A stretch of 64,000 nucleotides of DNA from contig NZ_JBPOEA010000016.1 of the NCBI RefSeq assembly GCF_052060035.1, positions 8,505 to 72,504 on the forward strand, given 5' to 3'. Positions 1 to 8,594 of this stretch are shown here, one piece after another. Each line of letters begins with the position of its first letter. Positions within the stretch are counted from its first letter, which is position 1. The notes beneath the pieces were generated by a model, which worked only from the letters and a program-made list of their open reading frames with translations, did not search any database and was not told where the DNA came from. The translations under genes and the position numbers were made by a program. This stretch comes from Fodinibius sp052060035. GTDB lineage: Bacteria; Bacteroidota; Rhodothermia; Balneolales; Balneolaceae.

Positions 1-2
1 TT

Positions 3-83
3 CGTAAACAGCTTGAAGGGCTTTGGGAACGGTTTGATAAGTTTAAAGACAGCGAAATTGAAGAAATGGATATTGATATTTAA
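3..83 (+). CDS. C-terminal fragment of an unidentified protein (5' end outside window)
   Basis: An open frame runs from the window edge to TAA at 81-83 and gives 26 residues. The peptide is charged and helical-looking (starts RKQLEGLWERFDKF) and ends in an acidic tail, IEEMDIDI. The neighbouring frames are closed or less protein-like. It stops 3 nt before the next ATG, so it is probably cotranscribed with the MBL-fold gene. Too little is visible to assign a family. Confidence 0.5.
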   Translation, partial: RKQLEGLWERFDKFKDSEIEEMDIDI

Positions 84-86
84 CCA

Positions 87-848
87 ATGAAGTTAACCTT
101 TTTAGGCACCGGAACTTCGATGGGCGTACCTACCGCCGGGGGTTTTGGCAAAGAGCAAATTGATGGGGACCCACGCAATATTCGCTGGCGCTGTTCGGCG
201 TGGATACAAACCGAAGAGTCGTCTATTGTTATTGATACAGGGCCCGAGTTCCGTTTGCAAACCATACGCGCTGGACTATCAGAAATCGATCTGGTATTGA
301 TTACACATGAGCATATGGATCATATTGCCGGGCTCGATGATCTGCGCCCTTTTTGTTATAAGCAGGAGCAAAAGATTCCGGTGTATGCAAGTGCTACTTG
401 TTTAGATGCTATACGAAGACGCTTTGAGTATATGTTTGGTCCCGATCGCTATCCGGGGGCAACGGATATCAATTTACAGGAGATTACCGATATCATATCA
501 TTCAGGGATTTAAAAATTACACCTCTACCTGCCATTCACGGACAAGTGACGGTATTGGGCTATCGGGTAAATGATGTCTCCTACATCACGGATGTGAAAG
601 AACTGCCCGAAGCAACGAAAGAACGTATTCGAGGTTCAAAAGTGATGGTTTTAGATGGATTGCGATGGAGACCGGAACACCCTACACACATGACGATACC
701 TGAAGCGGTGGATATTGCAAACGAGCTTGATATCCCCCAAACCTATCTGTGCCATATGAATTCATACGTAAACCACGAGGAATCCAATGAACGTCTGCCC
801 AATCATGTGCGCCTGGCCTACGACCAGCAAACGCTTACCATTGAGTGA
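87..848 (+). CDS. MBL-fold metallo-hydrolase, PhnP-like
   Basis: A 253-residue metallo-beta-lactamase-fold enzyme. The dinuclear metal signature HEHMDH lies at residues 74-79. Further likely ligands are H151 (AIHGQ), D169 (YITD) and a C-terminal H223. The opening MKLTFLGTGTSMGVP is typical of the PhnP / RNase Z-like branch that hydrolyses cyclic phosphodiesters. Length matches that family. No phosphonate (phn) genes are nearby, so a C-P lyase role is not supported and the substrate is unknown. ATG follows the upstream stop by 3 nt. Confidence 0.85.
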   Translation: MKLTFLGTGTSMGVPTAGGFGKEQIDGDPRNIRWRCSAWIQTEESSIVIDTGPEFRLQTIRAGLSEIDLVLITHEHMDHIAGLDDLRPFCYKQEQKIPVYASATCLDAIRRRFEYMFGPDRYPGATDINLQEITDIISFRDLKITPLPAIHGQVTVLGYRVNDVSYITDVKELPEATKERIRGSKVMVLDGLRWRPEHPTHMTIPEAVDIANELDIPQTYLCHMNSYVNHEESNERLPNHVRLAYDQQTLTIE

Positions 849-908
849 AGTCATAATATCGACAAGTGTTGTATAAGGGTTTTTGAGGGGTGAGGGGCAG
901 TAATCTTT

Positions 909-1994
909 TTAAACAAATTTCTTCAGGTTCTCATCCTTTCTTAATTTGTTAACAACTTTCTTTACTCCCTGAGAATGGTCCAGGTCACAAACCAAAATGG
1001 CATTATCTGTCTCAACAACGGCAAGGTTTTCGACGCCCACAAGCGCAATCATTTTTCCACTTTTACTTTGGATGAGATTGTTTTTGGCATCAGCGGTGGC
1101 CGCGGTATCGGTTTGTATAACATTGCTATCCTTGTCTTTTGATCGCAAGTCATAAACGGCGCGCCAGCTTCCAACATCATTCCATTCAAATGAGCCGGGG
1201 ACGACAAAAACCTGGTCAGCTTGCTCCATAATACCGTAGTCAATAGAAATGGAGGTACATCCGTAATAAAATTCATCAATAGCCCCTTTTTGATTATCGG
1301 TACCGACAGCGGGCTTCAGCTTTTCGACCTCATCAAAAATAGTAGGCAGATGTTGCTTAAACTTTTCCAGGATGGTTGAAGCCTTCCATATGAACATCCC
1401 GCTGTTCCAGAGGAAGTTCCCCGAGTCAATAAACTCTTTGGCTGTTTCCAGATCAGGTTTCTCCCGAAACTGATTTACTTTTTTGACTTCACTTTCCTTA
1501 TATAATTGGGATGAGCTTTTATCAAACTCAATGTAGCCGTAACCGGTTTCGGGATGATCGGGCTTAATGCCAATGGTCACCAGTGCACCGGATTCCTGAG
1601 CTTTGGCTTTAGCGGCTTCCAAAATAGATAAAAATGTTTTAGGCTTGCCGATCAGGTGATCGGCGGGAAGTACGACCATCGTACCCGCTGGATCTTTTTC
1701 CTGGATGAGCGTGGCGGCTGCTGCAACACAGGGAGCGGTATTCTTACCCACCGGTTCACCAACGATATTATTGGTTGGGACATCAGGGAGCTGTTCCTGC
1801 ACCAAATCTACGTACTTGTCATTGGTAATGACCCAGACCCGATCAGCGGGGATCAGGGGCTCGATCCGATCAACGGTATCCTGCAGCATAGTGCGATCGC
1901 CGAAAATATTCAAGAATTGCTTGGGATGAGCTTCTGTACTTTGCGGCCAAAAGCGGGTACCCGATCCGCCGGCCATAATTACGGCATGTAACAT
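909..1994 (-). CDS. manC: mannose-1-phosphate guanylyltransferase
   Basis: A 361-residue nucleotidyltransferase that makes GDP-mannose from mannose-1-phosphate and GTP, feeding cell-envelope polysaccharides. The activating loop GGSGTRFWP is at residues 9-17, and FREKPD and FLWNSGMF are the sugar-binding signatures of this family. It matches the single-domain form: the C-terminal phosphomannose isomerase domain of bifunctional ManC proteins (about 470 aa) is absent. It converges on the MBL gene and stands alone on the minus strand. The enzyme name is secure; the gene symbol is by homology. Confidence 0.9.
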   Translation of the reverse strand: MLHAVIMAGGSGTRFWPQSTEAHPKQFLNIFGDRTMLQDTVDRIEPLIPADRVWVITNDKYVDLVQEQLPDVPTNNIVGEPVGKNTAPCVAAAATLIQEKDPAGTMVVLPADHLIGKPKTFLSILEAAKAKAQESGALVTIGIKPDHPETGYGYIEFDKSSSQLYKESEVKKVNQFREKPDLETAKEFIDSGNFLWNSGMFIWKASTILEKFKQHLPTIFDEVEKLKPAVGTDNQKGAIDEFYYGCTSISIDYGIMEQADQVFVVPGSFEWNDVGSWRAVYDLRSKDKDSNVIQTDTAATADAKNNLIQSKSGKMIALVGVENLAVVETDNAILVCDLDHSQGVKKVVNKLRKDENLKKFV

Positions 1995-2085
1995 AAAGGT
2001 GAATGGTCGTTAGTATTGATGAATTTGGAAAGGGAAGGTATTGAAAATCACTACAAGTGTGAAGAACTTTTGCCAAAACCAGATT

Positions 2086-2355
2086 TTAAATGGTTACGGA
2101 ATACTCTTCATCGAGGTGGTGCGTATTAATGAGATGAATAATATCACGGGCGGATTCTGCAAAAGCCGTGTCAGGATAGTGTTCTACAATTTTTTCAGCT
2201 GCAAAAATAGCCTCCAGGTATTGTTTGTTTACAACTTTCATCCGTGTTTTTTTCAGGATCGGCATAGCTTCATGTGAGCCACTGGCCGTAATGAGTCCGG
2301 TAATGAGAAAAAGAAGGGTGGTTTCTGGGTTATTCATCAGAATATTTGGTGGCAC
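2086..2355 (-). CDS. small hypothetical protein downstream of phoR
   Basis: A GTG directly after the phoR stop would give 89 residues. An internal ATG (2337) gives 83 (MNNPETT...) and is equally plausible. An N-terminal hydrophobic stretch (LLFLITGLITAS) is followed by a helical region, YLEAIFAAEKIVEHYPDTAFAESARDII, reminiscent of a single TPR/Sel1-type helix pair. It is probably translated from the phoBR transcript. I do not recognise the family. The first segment could be a signal anchor, which would place the rest outside the cytoplasm. Confidence 0.45.
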   Translation of the reverse strand: MPPNILMNNPETTLLFLITGLITASGSHEAMPILKKTRMKVVNKQYLEAIFAAEKIVEHYPDTAFAESARDIIHLINTHHLDEEYSVTI

Positions 2356-3450
2356 TTAATTGGTTAGTTCCGCTTCTGCAGGTGTGCGATCGACCTTGCT
2401 GAGCGTAAAACTAAAAGTAGATCCCACGCTGGGGGTACTTTCAATAAAGAACTCCTCGTCGTGGGCTTCCATAATATGTTTAACGATGGCCAATCCCAAC
2501 CCCGTTCCCCCTTTATCGCGCGAGCGGGATTTGTCCACCCGGAAAAACCGTTCGGTGACGCGCTCAATGTACTGCTGGCTAATGCCAATACCGGTATCTT
2601 TTACATATACCAACACGCGGTTCTTATTCTTGGGATAATCTTTAACGCCAACGGTCACAAGCCCGCCTTTATAGTTGTATTTGATGGCATTCTCAACAAG
2701 ATTGGTAAGAACCTGTTTGATTTGATTACGATCGGCGGTGACAAACGTATGTTCAGGAATATCTTTGGTTTTGAGAGAGACGACATCTTTCTTGGCTTTG
2801 TATTGAAGATTGTCAACAACGTCAGTTATTATTTTGCCAAGGTTAATATCCTGGATGTCAGATTTTAACTCACCAGTCTCTAATTTGGAAATTGCCATCA
2901 GGTCTTTGGTAAGATAGATAAGACGATTGACGTTACGCATCGCCTTTTCAAGGAACTTGCGATTGACTTCCTCGTCATCAATCGCACCGTTTAAGAGCGT
3001 CTCTATAAACCCTTGGATGGCAAAGATAGGTGTTTTAAGCTCGTGAGAAATATCCCCAATAAACTCCTTACGGTAGTTTTCAATTCTGTTGAGACGTTGT
3101 ATTTCGCGTTCTACGGTTTTGCTGGCTCGTACCGTTTGTTTGATTAGGTAGTCGAGCTCATCATTATTTTTTGTTTGCAGCTCTTCGTAATCATGGAAGC
3201 GTTTTTTCAGAATATTTTTATTGATCTGGTTGAGGGTCTCCAGGCGGGAAAATTGCTGTGTATATATAATCAGGTAGACCGTAATTCCGGATAGCACAAA
3301 AAAGACTCCACCTGCAACAAATGAAGCCGTTAGGGTAGAACCCAGCAAAAATTTAGCAGCAATACCAACTCCGGTGCCGATACACAAAGCAGAATAAACG
3401 GCACTGCGGAAAGCAAGACGTGATGATTTTTGAAAAGGGTTTTTCCTCAT
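2356..3450 (-). CDS. phoR: PhoR-like sensor histidine kinase
   Basis: A 364-residue membrane kinase. Two hydrophobic segments (about residues 14-33 and 41-63) are followed by a linker and the HisKA domain with phospho-acceptor H136 in DISHELKTP. The HATPase domain has the N box (NLVENAIKYN), G1 (DTGIGI) and G2 (GGTGLGLAIVKHI). No PAS domain is evident, unlike E. coli PhoR, so the stimulus cannot be read from sequence. Its start overlaps the stop of the response-regulator gene by 4 nt, so the two are a translationally coupled pair. No pst/phoU genes are in the window, so the phosphate role is by homology only. Confidence 0.85.
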   Translation of the reverse strand: MRKNPFQKSSRLAFRSAVYSALCIGTGVGIAAKFLLGSTLTASFVAGGVFFVLSGITVYLIIYTQQFSRLETLNQINKNILKKRFHDYEELQTKNNDELDYLIKQTVRASKTVEREIQRLNRIENYRKEFIGDISHELKTPIFAIQGFIETLLNGAIDDEEVNRKFLEKAMRNVNRLIYLTKDLMAISKLETGELKSDIQDINLGKIITDVVDNLQYKAKKDVVSLKTKDIPEHTFVTADRNQIKQVLTNLVENAIKYNYKGGLVTVGVKDYPKNKNRVLVYVKDTGIGISQQYIERVTERFFRVDKSRSRDKGGTGLGLAIVKHIMEAHDEEFFIESTPSVGSTFSFTLSKVDRTPAEAELTN

Positions 3451-4127
3451 TCTTTAAACTTGTAACCGACTCCTTTAACCGTTTCAATATATTCGCTGCC
3501 GATCTTTTCACGAATTTTCCGGATATGAACATCGACAGTGCGATCAACTACATAAATATTGTTGCCCCAAACCTGATTAAGCAGGGTTTGGCGATCCATA
3601 ACCTTGCCTTTTCGGCTGGCTAAAAAGTAAAGAAGCTCAAATTCTTTACGTGGCATCTGGAACTCCTCATCGCCTTTGGTGACAATATAGCGATCTTTAT
3701 CAATGACGATATCATGTACTTTAATTTTGTCGACCATCTGACTGGTTTTTTCAAACCGGCGTAATACGGCTTTAATACGAGAAATCAACTTGGTGGTGCT
3801 AATTGGCTTGGTGATATAATCATCGCCCCCCTTGTCCAGACCTTCGACCTCTGTTTTTTCATCCCCTCGCGCGGTTAAAAAGATAATGGGAATATGTTTA
3901 AGGTCTTTATCGGCGCGCATTCGTTCCACCACTTCCATGCCGTCCATTTTGGGCATCATAATATCCAGTAACACAAGGTTGGGATTGTGTTCTCGGGCCA
4001 CTTTAATACCCTCTTTGCCGTCTTCGGCTTTTAGTACATTAAACCCTTCTTTCTTAAGATTATATTCAATTAAGTCCAGAAGGTCTTGTTCGTCGTCTAC
4101 TACTAAAATGGTTTGTTTGTCAGGCAC
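3447..4127 (-). CDS. phoB: PhoB-like OmpR-family response regulator
   Basis: A 226-residue two-domain regulator. The receiver domain (residues about 5-118) has the acidic pair D11-D12, phospho-acceptor D55 (LLDIMMPKMDG), T86 and K107 (TKP). The C-terminal winged helix carries the OmpR-family signature VDVHIRKIREKIG and ends GVGYKF. It is the first gene of a two-component operon with the kinase. The 319 bp upstream, shared with divergent trkA, should hold the promoter. Assignment as PhoB rather than another OmpR-type regulator is by general resemblance. Confidence 0.85.
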   Translation of the reverse strand: MPDKQTILVVDDEQDLLDLIEYNLKKEGFNVLKAEDGKEGIKVAREHNPNLVLLDIMMPKMDGMEVVERMRADKDLKHIPIIFLTARGDEKTEVEGLDKGGDDYITKPISTTKLISRIKAVLRRFEKTSQMVDKIKVHDIVIDKDRYIVTKGDEEFQMPRKEFELLYFLASRKGKVMDRQTLLNQVWGNNIYVVDRTVDVHIRKIREKIGSEYIETVKGVGYKFKE

Positions 4128-4446
4128 GGCTCAAAAATTGATTGCTATATTAAACTAAGGTAAGTAAAACATTGCTTTTAATTTAAGAAGCAATAGTACA
4201 AAGCCCTATTCGCAATTAAAACAGCAGAGCTGTTAAATAATTGTTATGAATTTTCAGTGATGGTGCTTTGCTCGGTTTTTCTTTGAGCAATTTATTGAAA
4301 ATTATTCCTATTACTTTACTTTAGAATAGGCAGAATATTCTTTAATCCTTCAAAAGGATTATGAATCTATGGATTTGGCTGAAAGCTTATTTTGAGTATA
4401 TATCATCAGTGATATGAATTTTAGTATCAGTATAAAATAAATTGAA
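4128..4446. other. divergent intergenic region phoB/trkA with small inverted repeats
   Basis: An AT-rich gap of 319 bp separates two divergent operons and has no convincing ORF. It contains a 7-bp inverted repeat with a 3-nt loop at 4344-4360 (AATCCTT / AAGGATT) and a weaker 6-bp one at 4268-4290 (TTGCTC / GAGCAA). Either could be an operator, or a hairpin in the trkA leader. No promoter could be assigned with confidence. Confidence 0.4.
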
Positions 4447-5787
4447 ATGAAGATACTTATTGTTGGCGCGGGTCAGGTAGGGACGAGTGTGATGAAAGAT
4501 CTCAGTGATAATCACGAGATCTCAATGGTAGATAAAAATGCCAGTAATCTGGATCGCATACCTTTTGATGTTAATGTGACGGCCGGGAATGGGCTGGAGG
4601 AAGAGGTGTTAAAATCAGCAGGAATTGAAGATGCTGATATTGTAGTAGCGACAACCTCAGAAGATCAGACCAATGTTCTTATTGGCAGCATGGCTAAGCT
4701 TCTTACCGATTGCTTTACCATTGCACGGGTCTCTGATCCGTCCCTTGCCAATATTTGGAATACAAGGGAGGGAGCGTTTGGTATTGATGCGATGATTGAC
4801 CGATCAAACTTAACGGCAAAACAAATTACAGAGCTTCTCTGGTTTCAATCTACTCGTCAAGAGTCAATAAATGAAGAGATGTATTGCCGGGGAAAAATAA
4901 AAATGTCAGAGTTTAAGCTGGAAAGTGAAAGCGACCTGATCGGCAAAAAAATTCAGCAATGTAATGAGCATTCCGAAATTAACGTTGCCGGCATTTTTCG
5001 CGATAGTGATTTTATGCTTGCTCCTGAGGGTGCTGTTTTTGAAGAGGGGGATCGAATTACCGTATTTGGGTCTCCTCAAAAAGTGGATGATTTTGGAATA
5101 TCCATAGCATCGGCCGAAATGGAACCTGTGAAAGATACCTTTGATATTCTCGGCGGTGGGGATATTGGTTTCCAGACGGCATTATTATTAGAGGATACTC
5201 CATTGAGCGTTCGTATTTTTGAAAAGGATCCCGACCGGGCACAATTTCTTTCTGAACATCTATCCCAAGCGATGGTGTTACAGGCAGATATCACCGAACG
5301 TTCGATTTGGGAAGAAGAGAATATTCCAGAATCTGATATCTTGTTGGTTAGTACTGATGATGATGCCACCAATGCATTGGTGACTCTGATAGGAAAAGAT
5401 TGTGGAACCCCGAGACTGGTGAGCATTGTTCATGAACAGCAGTATTTGACGCTTTTTGAATCATTGGATATTACACGTGTAATTCACCCCAGAGAAGTAG
5501 TTGCGTCCAGCATTACTAATTACATTCAAAAAAGTTATGCAGGTAATTTAACAGAGCTGGAGCATGAAAGTGGAGAGGTTTTTGAAATTAAAATTGATTC
5601 AGAAAGCACCGTTCTGGATAAAACCATTGAAGAGTTGAAGAAAAGTTTTGACCAACCTTTGGTAGTCGGCGCCATAGTGCGGCAAAACCATTTTATTCCT
5701 CCTACGTCCGATACATCCGTAAAGTTGGGAGATCAATTGGTGATTCTGACAACAGGAAAAGCTGAAGATATTGTTGAAAGCCTATGA
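4447..5787 (+). CDS. trkA: Trk system K+ uptake regulatory protein TrkA
   Basis: A 446-residue peripheral membrane protein that gates the TrkH channel through nucleotide binding. It has the standard duplicated RCK architecture: a Rossmann NAD-binding half starting GAGQVG (residues 7-12) with a RCK_C domain, then a second half with GGGDIG (236-241) and a terminal RCK_C domain ending LVILTTGKAEDIV. Length is normal for TrkA (about 450-460). It overlaps trkH by 4 nt (ATGA), indicating translational coupling. Confidence 0.92.
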   Translation: MKILIVGAGQVGTSVMKDLSDNHEISMVDKNASNLDRIPFDVNVTAGNGLEEEVLKSAGIEDADIVVATTSEDQTNVLIGSMAKLLTDCFTIARVSDPSLANIWNTREGAFGIDAMIDRSNLTAKQITELLWFQSTRQESINEEMYCRGKIKMSEFKLESESDLIGKKIQQCNEHSEINVAGIFRDSDFMLAPEGAVFEEGDRITVFGSPQKVDDFGISIASAEMEPVKDTFDILGGGDIGFQTALLLEDTPLSVRIFEKDPDRAQFLSEHLSQAMVLQADITERSIWEEENIPESDILLVSTDDDATNALVTLIGKDCGTPRLVSIVHEQQYLTLFESLDITRVIHPREVVASSITNYIQKSYAGNLTELEHESGEVFEIKIDSESTVLDKTIEELKKSFDQPLVVGAIVRQNHFIPPTSDTSVKLGDQLVILTTGKAEDIVESL

Positions 5788-7280
5788 GAAAACAGGTTGA
5801 TGTTTTATGTGTCTTGAGCTTGTTTGGCTCTATTTTAAAGTGGCTTGCCGTACCGCTTGGCATACCATTTATCTATTCGTTTTTTGGTCCTGAAAATCCA
5901 TTGGTTTTTTTACTTCCCATCGGAATTGCATTGATTGTTGGAACGGCATTGGAACAACTTGACACCAATCCCAAATTGGGACTGCGAGAGACTTTTCTGC
6001 TGGTATCATTAAGTTGGTTGGGCGTAACATTGGTTGGCGGGCTTCCCTATTTGCTGGCCGGATCAGGGACCGTAGCGGTTCCAATTAACGCTTTCTTCGA
6101 AAGCATGAGCGGTTTTACGACGACCGGAGCTACCGTAATGGCTTCAATTTCATTTGATACTCATAGCCCCGAAATTATGCTTTGGCGTCAAATCACACAG
6201 TGGCTTGGCGGCATGGGAATAATTGTTCTCGGGATAGCCATTTTGCCTCGTTTATCCGTAGGGGGATCAGAGTTAATCGAAGCCGAAGCCCCCGGAACAG
6301 AGTTTGACCGAATTACCCCGCGTATTGTAGAAACGGCAAGGATTTTATGGTTGCTCTATATTGGTCTTACCATAACCCTTGGGCTTCTGCTTTATGGCTC
6401 TCATTTAATCGGCTGGTCTCCCAAGATGGATCTTTATAATGCCGTAGCTCATGCATTGACGACAATGCCTACCGGTGGTTTTTCCCCCGAAGCTGAAAGT
6501 ATTGCGGCTTTTTCAGCAACGGTACAATGGATTATTATTCCATTCATGTTTATGGCAGGAGTAAATTATGCCATCATGTGGAGAGCGTTTACCGGTAATC
6601 CCCGGAAACTGTACCGAGACACCGAATTTCTTTTTTATAGCTTTATCCTTCTCTTAACAGGGGCAATCATATTTGCAATGGTGTTCGGCAATACTTTTGA
6701 GGACCCGTTGGACGCTATACGGCACAGTATTTTTCAAGTACTTACTTTTGTAACGACTGCGGGATATGCGAGCCACGACTTTAATACCTGGAACTCAATG
6801 GCACAAACCCTGTTGTTTATGATGATGTTTATCGGAGGTTGTGCCGGGAGTACCGGCGGTGGTATTAAGGTTTTCCGCTGGATAGTCACCATAAAAACTT
6901 TCTTTAAGCAACTCTTTACCACCATTTATCCCCGCGCCGTTCAATCGATACGGGTTGGCAAAAATATCATTAAGGACAAAACAACCCGGCGTGTAACAAT
7001 CATGATCCTGCTGTATATATTTACATTTTTGATGGGGGCGCTAATCATTGAGATAGAATCGTACCGCATTGGTCTTGAGCTGGAAACCTTGGACATAATG
7101 AGTGCATCTGCAGCTTGTATAGGTAATATTGGACCCGGATTTGGGGTTGTGGGACCAATGAATAACTACCTTGCCTTTTCACCGCTTTCCAAAATAGTTA
7201 TGATCTTTTTGATGTGGGCCGGACGCCTTGAATTATTTACGGTATTTGTAATATTTATCCCTCGATATTGGAGAAATTAA
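5784..7280 (+). CDS. trkH: Trk-type potassium channel/transporter TrkH
   Basis: A 498-residue integral membrane protein forming the K+ pathway. The four pseudo-repeated selectivity-filter loops are visible: SGFTTTGATVM, TTMPTGGFS, TFVTTAGYAS and ACIGNIGPGFG. Filter glycines are present in all four, so the pore looks intact. The gene begins inside the trkA stop codon region. Together the pair makes a complete Trk uptake system, useful for osmotic adaptation in a salt-exposed bacterium (inference). Confidence 0.93.
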   Translation: MRKQVDVLCVLSLFGSILKWLAVPLGIPFIYSFFGPENPLVFLLPIGIALIVGTALEQLDTNPKLGLRETFLLVSLSWLGVTLVGGLPYLLAGSGTVAVPINAFFESMSGFTTTGATVMASISFDTHSPEIMLWRQITQWLGGMGIIVLGIAILPRLSVGGSELIEAEAPGTEFDRITPRIVETARILWLLYIGLTITLGLLLYGSHLIGWSPKMDLYNAVAHALTTMPTGGFSPEAESIAAFSATVQWIIIPFMFMAGVNYAIMWRAFTGNPRKLYRDTEFLFYSFILLLTGAIIFAMVFGNTFEDPLDAIRHSIFQVLTFVTTAGYASHDFNTWNSMAQTLLFMMMFIGGCAGSTGGGIKVFRWIVTIKTFFKQLFTTIYPRAVQSIRVGKNIIKDKTTRRVTIMILLYIFTFLMGALIIEIESYRIGLELETLDIMSASAACIGNIGPGFGVVGPMNNYLAFSPLSKIVMIFLMWAGRLELFTVFVIFIPRYWRN

Positions 7281-7332
7281 AAAAGGCCGTTATATGATAA
7301 TATTCAAAATAGAGCAAACTGCAGACTTGCTA

Positions 7333-7935
7333 TTATTTATCCATCTGGGATAAGGCTTTTTTAACCAATTCTTGCACATCACTATCAAAGTCCTCATTTC
7401 TGGCTGCAAGCTCAATCGATTCTTCGGCATCCCGCTTTTTAAAGCCGAGTGATTGCAGGGCAGAAACGGCTTCCTCTTTTACATTACTGCTAAGCGAAGT
7501 GTCACCATCAGCTGAGTAGGTCGCATCCACCATTTCAGAAATTTTATCTTTGAGCTCAAGGATCATGCGCTGAGCAGTCTTTTTCCCGATACCCTTTATT
7601 TTGGAAAGGGCGTTTTTATCTTCCTGAACGATGGCCCCCGTAATTTCTTGGGCGGGAAGTCCGGAAAGAATAGTAAGTCCCAGTTTGGGGCCGACCCCCT
7701 TTACGGTAATCAACAGTTCAAAAAGATCTTTTTCTTTTTGGTTGGCAAAGCCAAAAAGACGCTGATCGTTGTCGGTTACGTGGTGATATACCAGCAACTC
7801 AACCTCATCACCTGTGTCCGGCAACTCCTCATACGTTTGGTTGGAGATTTCAAGCAGATAGCCAACATCGCGGACATCAATAATAACTTGTTCCGGTGAT
7901 TTATCGTGGACGGAACCTTTTAAATATGCAATCAT
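7333..7935 (-). CDS. ruvA: Holliday junction branch migration protein RuvA
   Basis: A 200-residue protein that binds four-way junctions and loads RuvB. The N-terminal OB fold (MIAYLKGSV...) is followed by helix-hairpin-helix motifs (LFELLITVKGVGPKLGLTIL and IKGIGKKTAQRMILELKDK) and the C-terminal domain III that contacts RuvB (AVSALQSLGFKKRDAEESI). Length is normal. It lies 16 nt downstream of ruvC in the same operon; ruvB is not in the window. Confidence 0.96.
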   Translation of the reverse strand: MIAYLKGSVHDKSPEQVIIDVRDVGYLLEISNQTYEELPDTGDEVELLVYHHVTDNDQRLFGFANQKEKDLFELLITVKGVGPKLGLTILSGLPAQEITGAIVQEDKNALSKIKGIGKKTAQRMILELKDKISEMVDATYSADGDTSLSSNVKEEAVSALQSLGFKKRDAEESIELAARNEDFDSDVQELVKKALSQMDK

Positions 7936-7951
7936 GAAAAGTGGAAGTGCT

Positions 7952-8530
7952 TTATTTAACTCGGTCAGGATTATTTTCTACAAAATCGGCCCAGCTCGAT
8001 TTACTGTTATTTTGGTGTGTTTTCTTTTGGGATTTGGGAGCCTGCCGGTTAAAACTATTTTGCTTCATTAAGTGACACCATGCCACAGCCAGTGCATCGG
8101 TGGCGTCCTTGGATAGCTTTTCATCGGGCAGGGATACGGTCTTTTGCAGCATAAAAGCCACTTGCTCCTTGCTGGCATTTCCATTACCGGTAATGGATTT
8201 TTTTACCTGTTTGGGATAATACTCTGTAACTCCAATATCGTGATTGGTGATAGCCAGCATGGCTGCTGCTTGGGCTCGTCCCAGTTTAAGCATGGCCAGT
8301 GGATCGACGCCATAAATAGGGGTTTCCACAGCACAAGAATCCGGATTAAAAGAGGAAATGATTTTGGATACTTCTTCAAAGATATACTGCAGTCGGTCAG
8401 AATGATCATCCATGTGTGCCATTTTTAAAACATCACAGCGTAGGGCAACCAGTTTGCTGTCCTCTTCGGTGAGGATAGCATAGCCGGTGTTGCGCGACCC
8501 GGGATCGATACCAAGGATGACATCAGCCAT
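7952..8530 (-). CDS. ruvC: Holliday junction resolvase RuvC
   Basis: A 192-residue RNase H-fold endonuclease. The catalytic acidic residues are all visible: D9 (GIDPGSRNTGYA), E69 (AVETPIYG), and D142/D145 (KDATDALAVAWCH). The core ends near residue 155 and is followed by about 35 polar, basic residues (SFNRQAPKSQKKTHQ...), longer than the E. coli C-terminus. The ruvC-ruvA order on one transcript fits joint action in recombination repair. Confidence 0.95.
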   Translation of the reverse strand: MADVILGIDPGSRNTGYAILTEEDSKLVALRCDVLKMAHMDDHSDRLQYIFEEVSKIISSFNPDSCAVETPIYGVDPLAMLKLGRAQAAAMLAITNHDIGVTEYYPKQVKKSITGNGNASKEQVAFMLQKTVSLPDEKLSKDATDALAVAWCHLMKQNSFNRQAPKSQKKTHQNNSKSSWADFVENNPDRVK

Positions 8531-8594
8531 AAATCTATTATTAAGTGAATTTGTTTAAATATAACAGATTTAAGAGGGATTTCTCATCGACAAA

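Noticed and set aside
3420..3623. Plus-strand ORF opposite phoB/phoR junction
   Set aside because: Antisense shadow of two clearly conserved genes.
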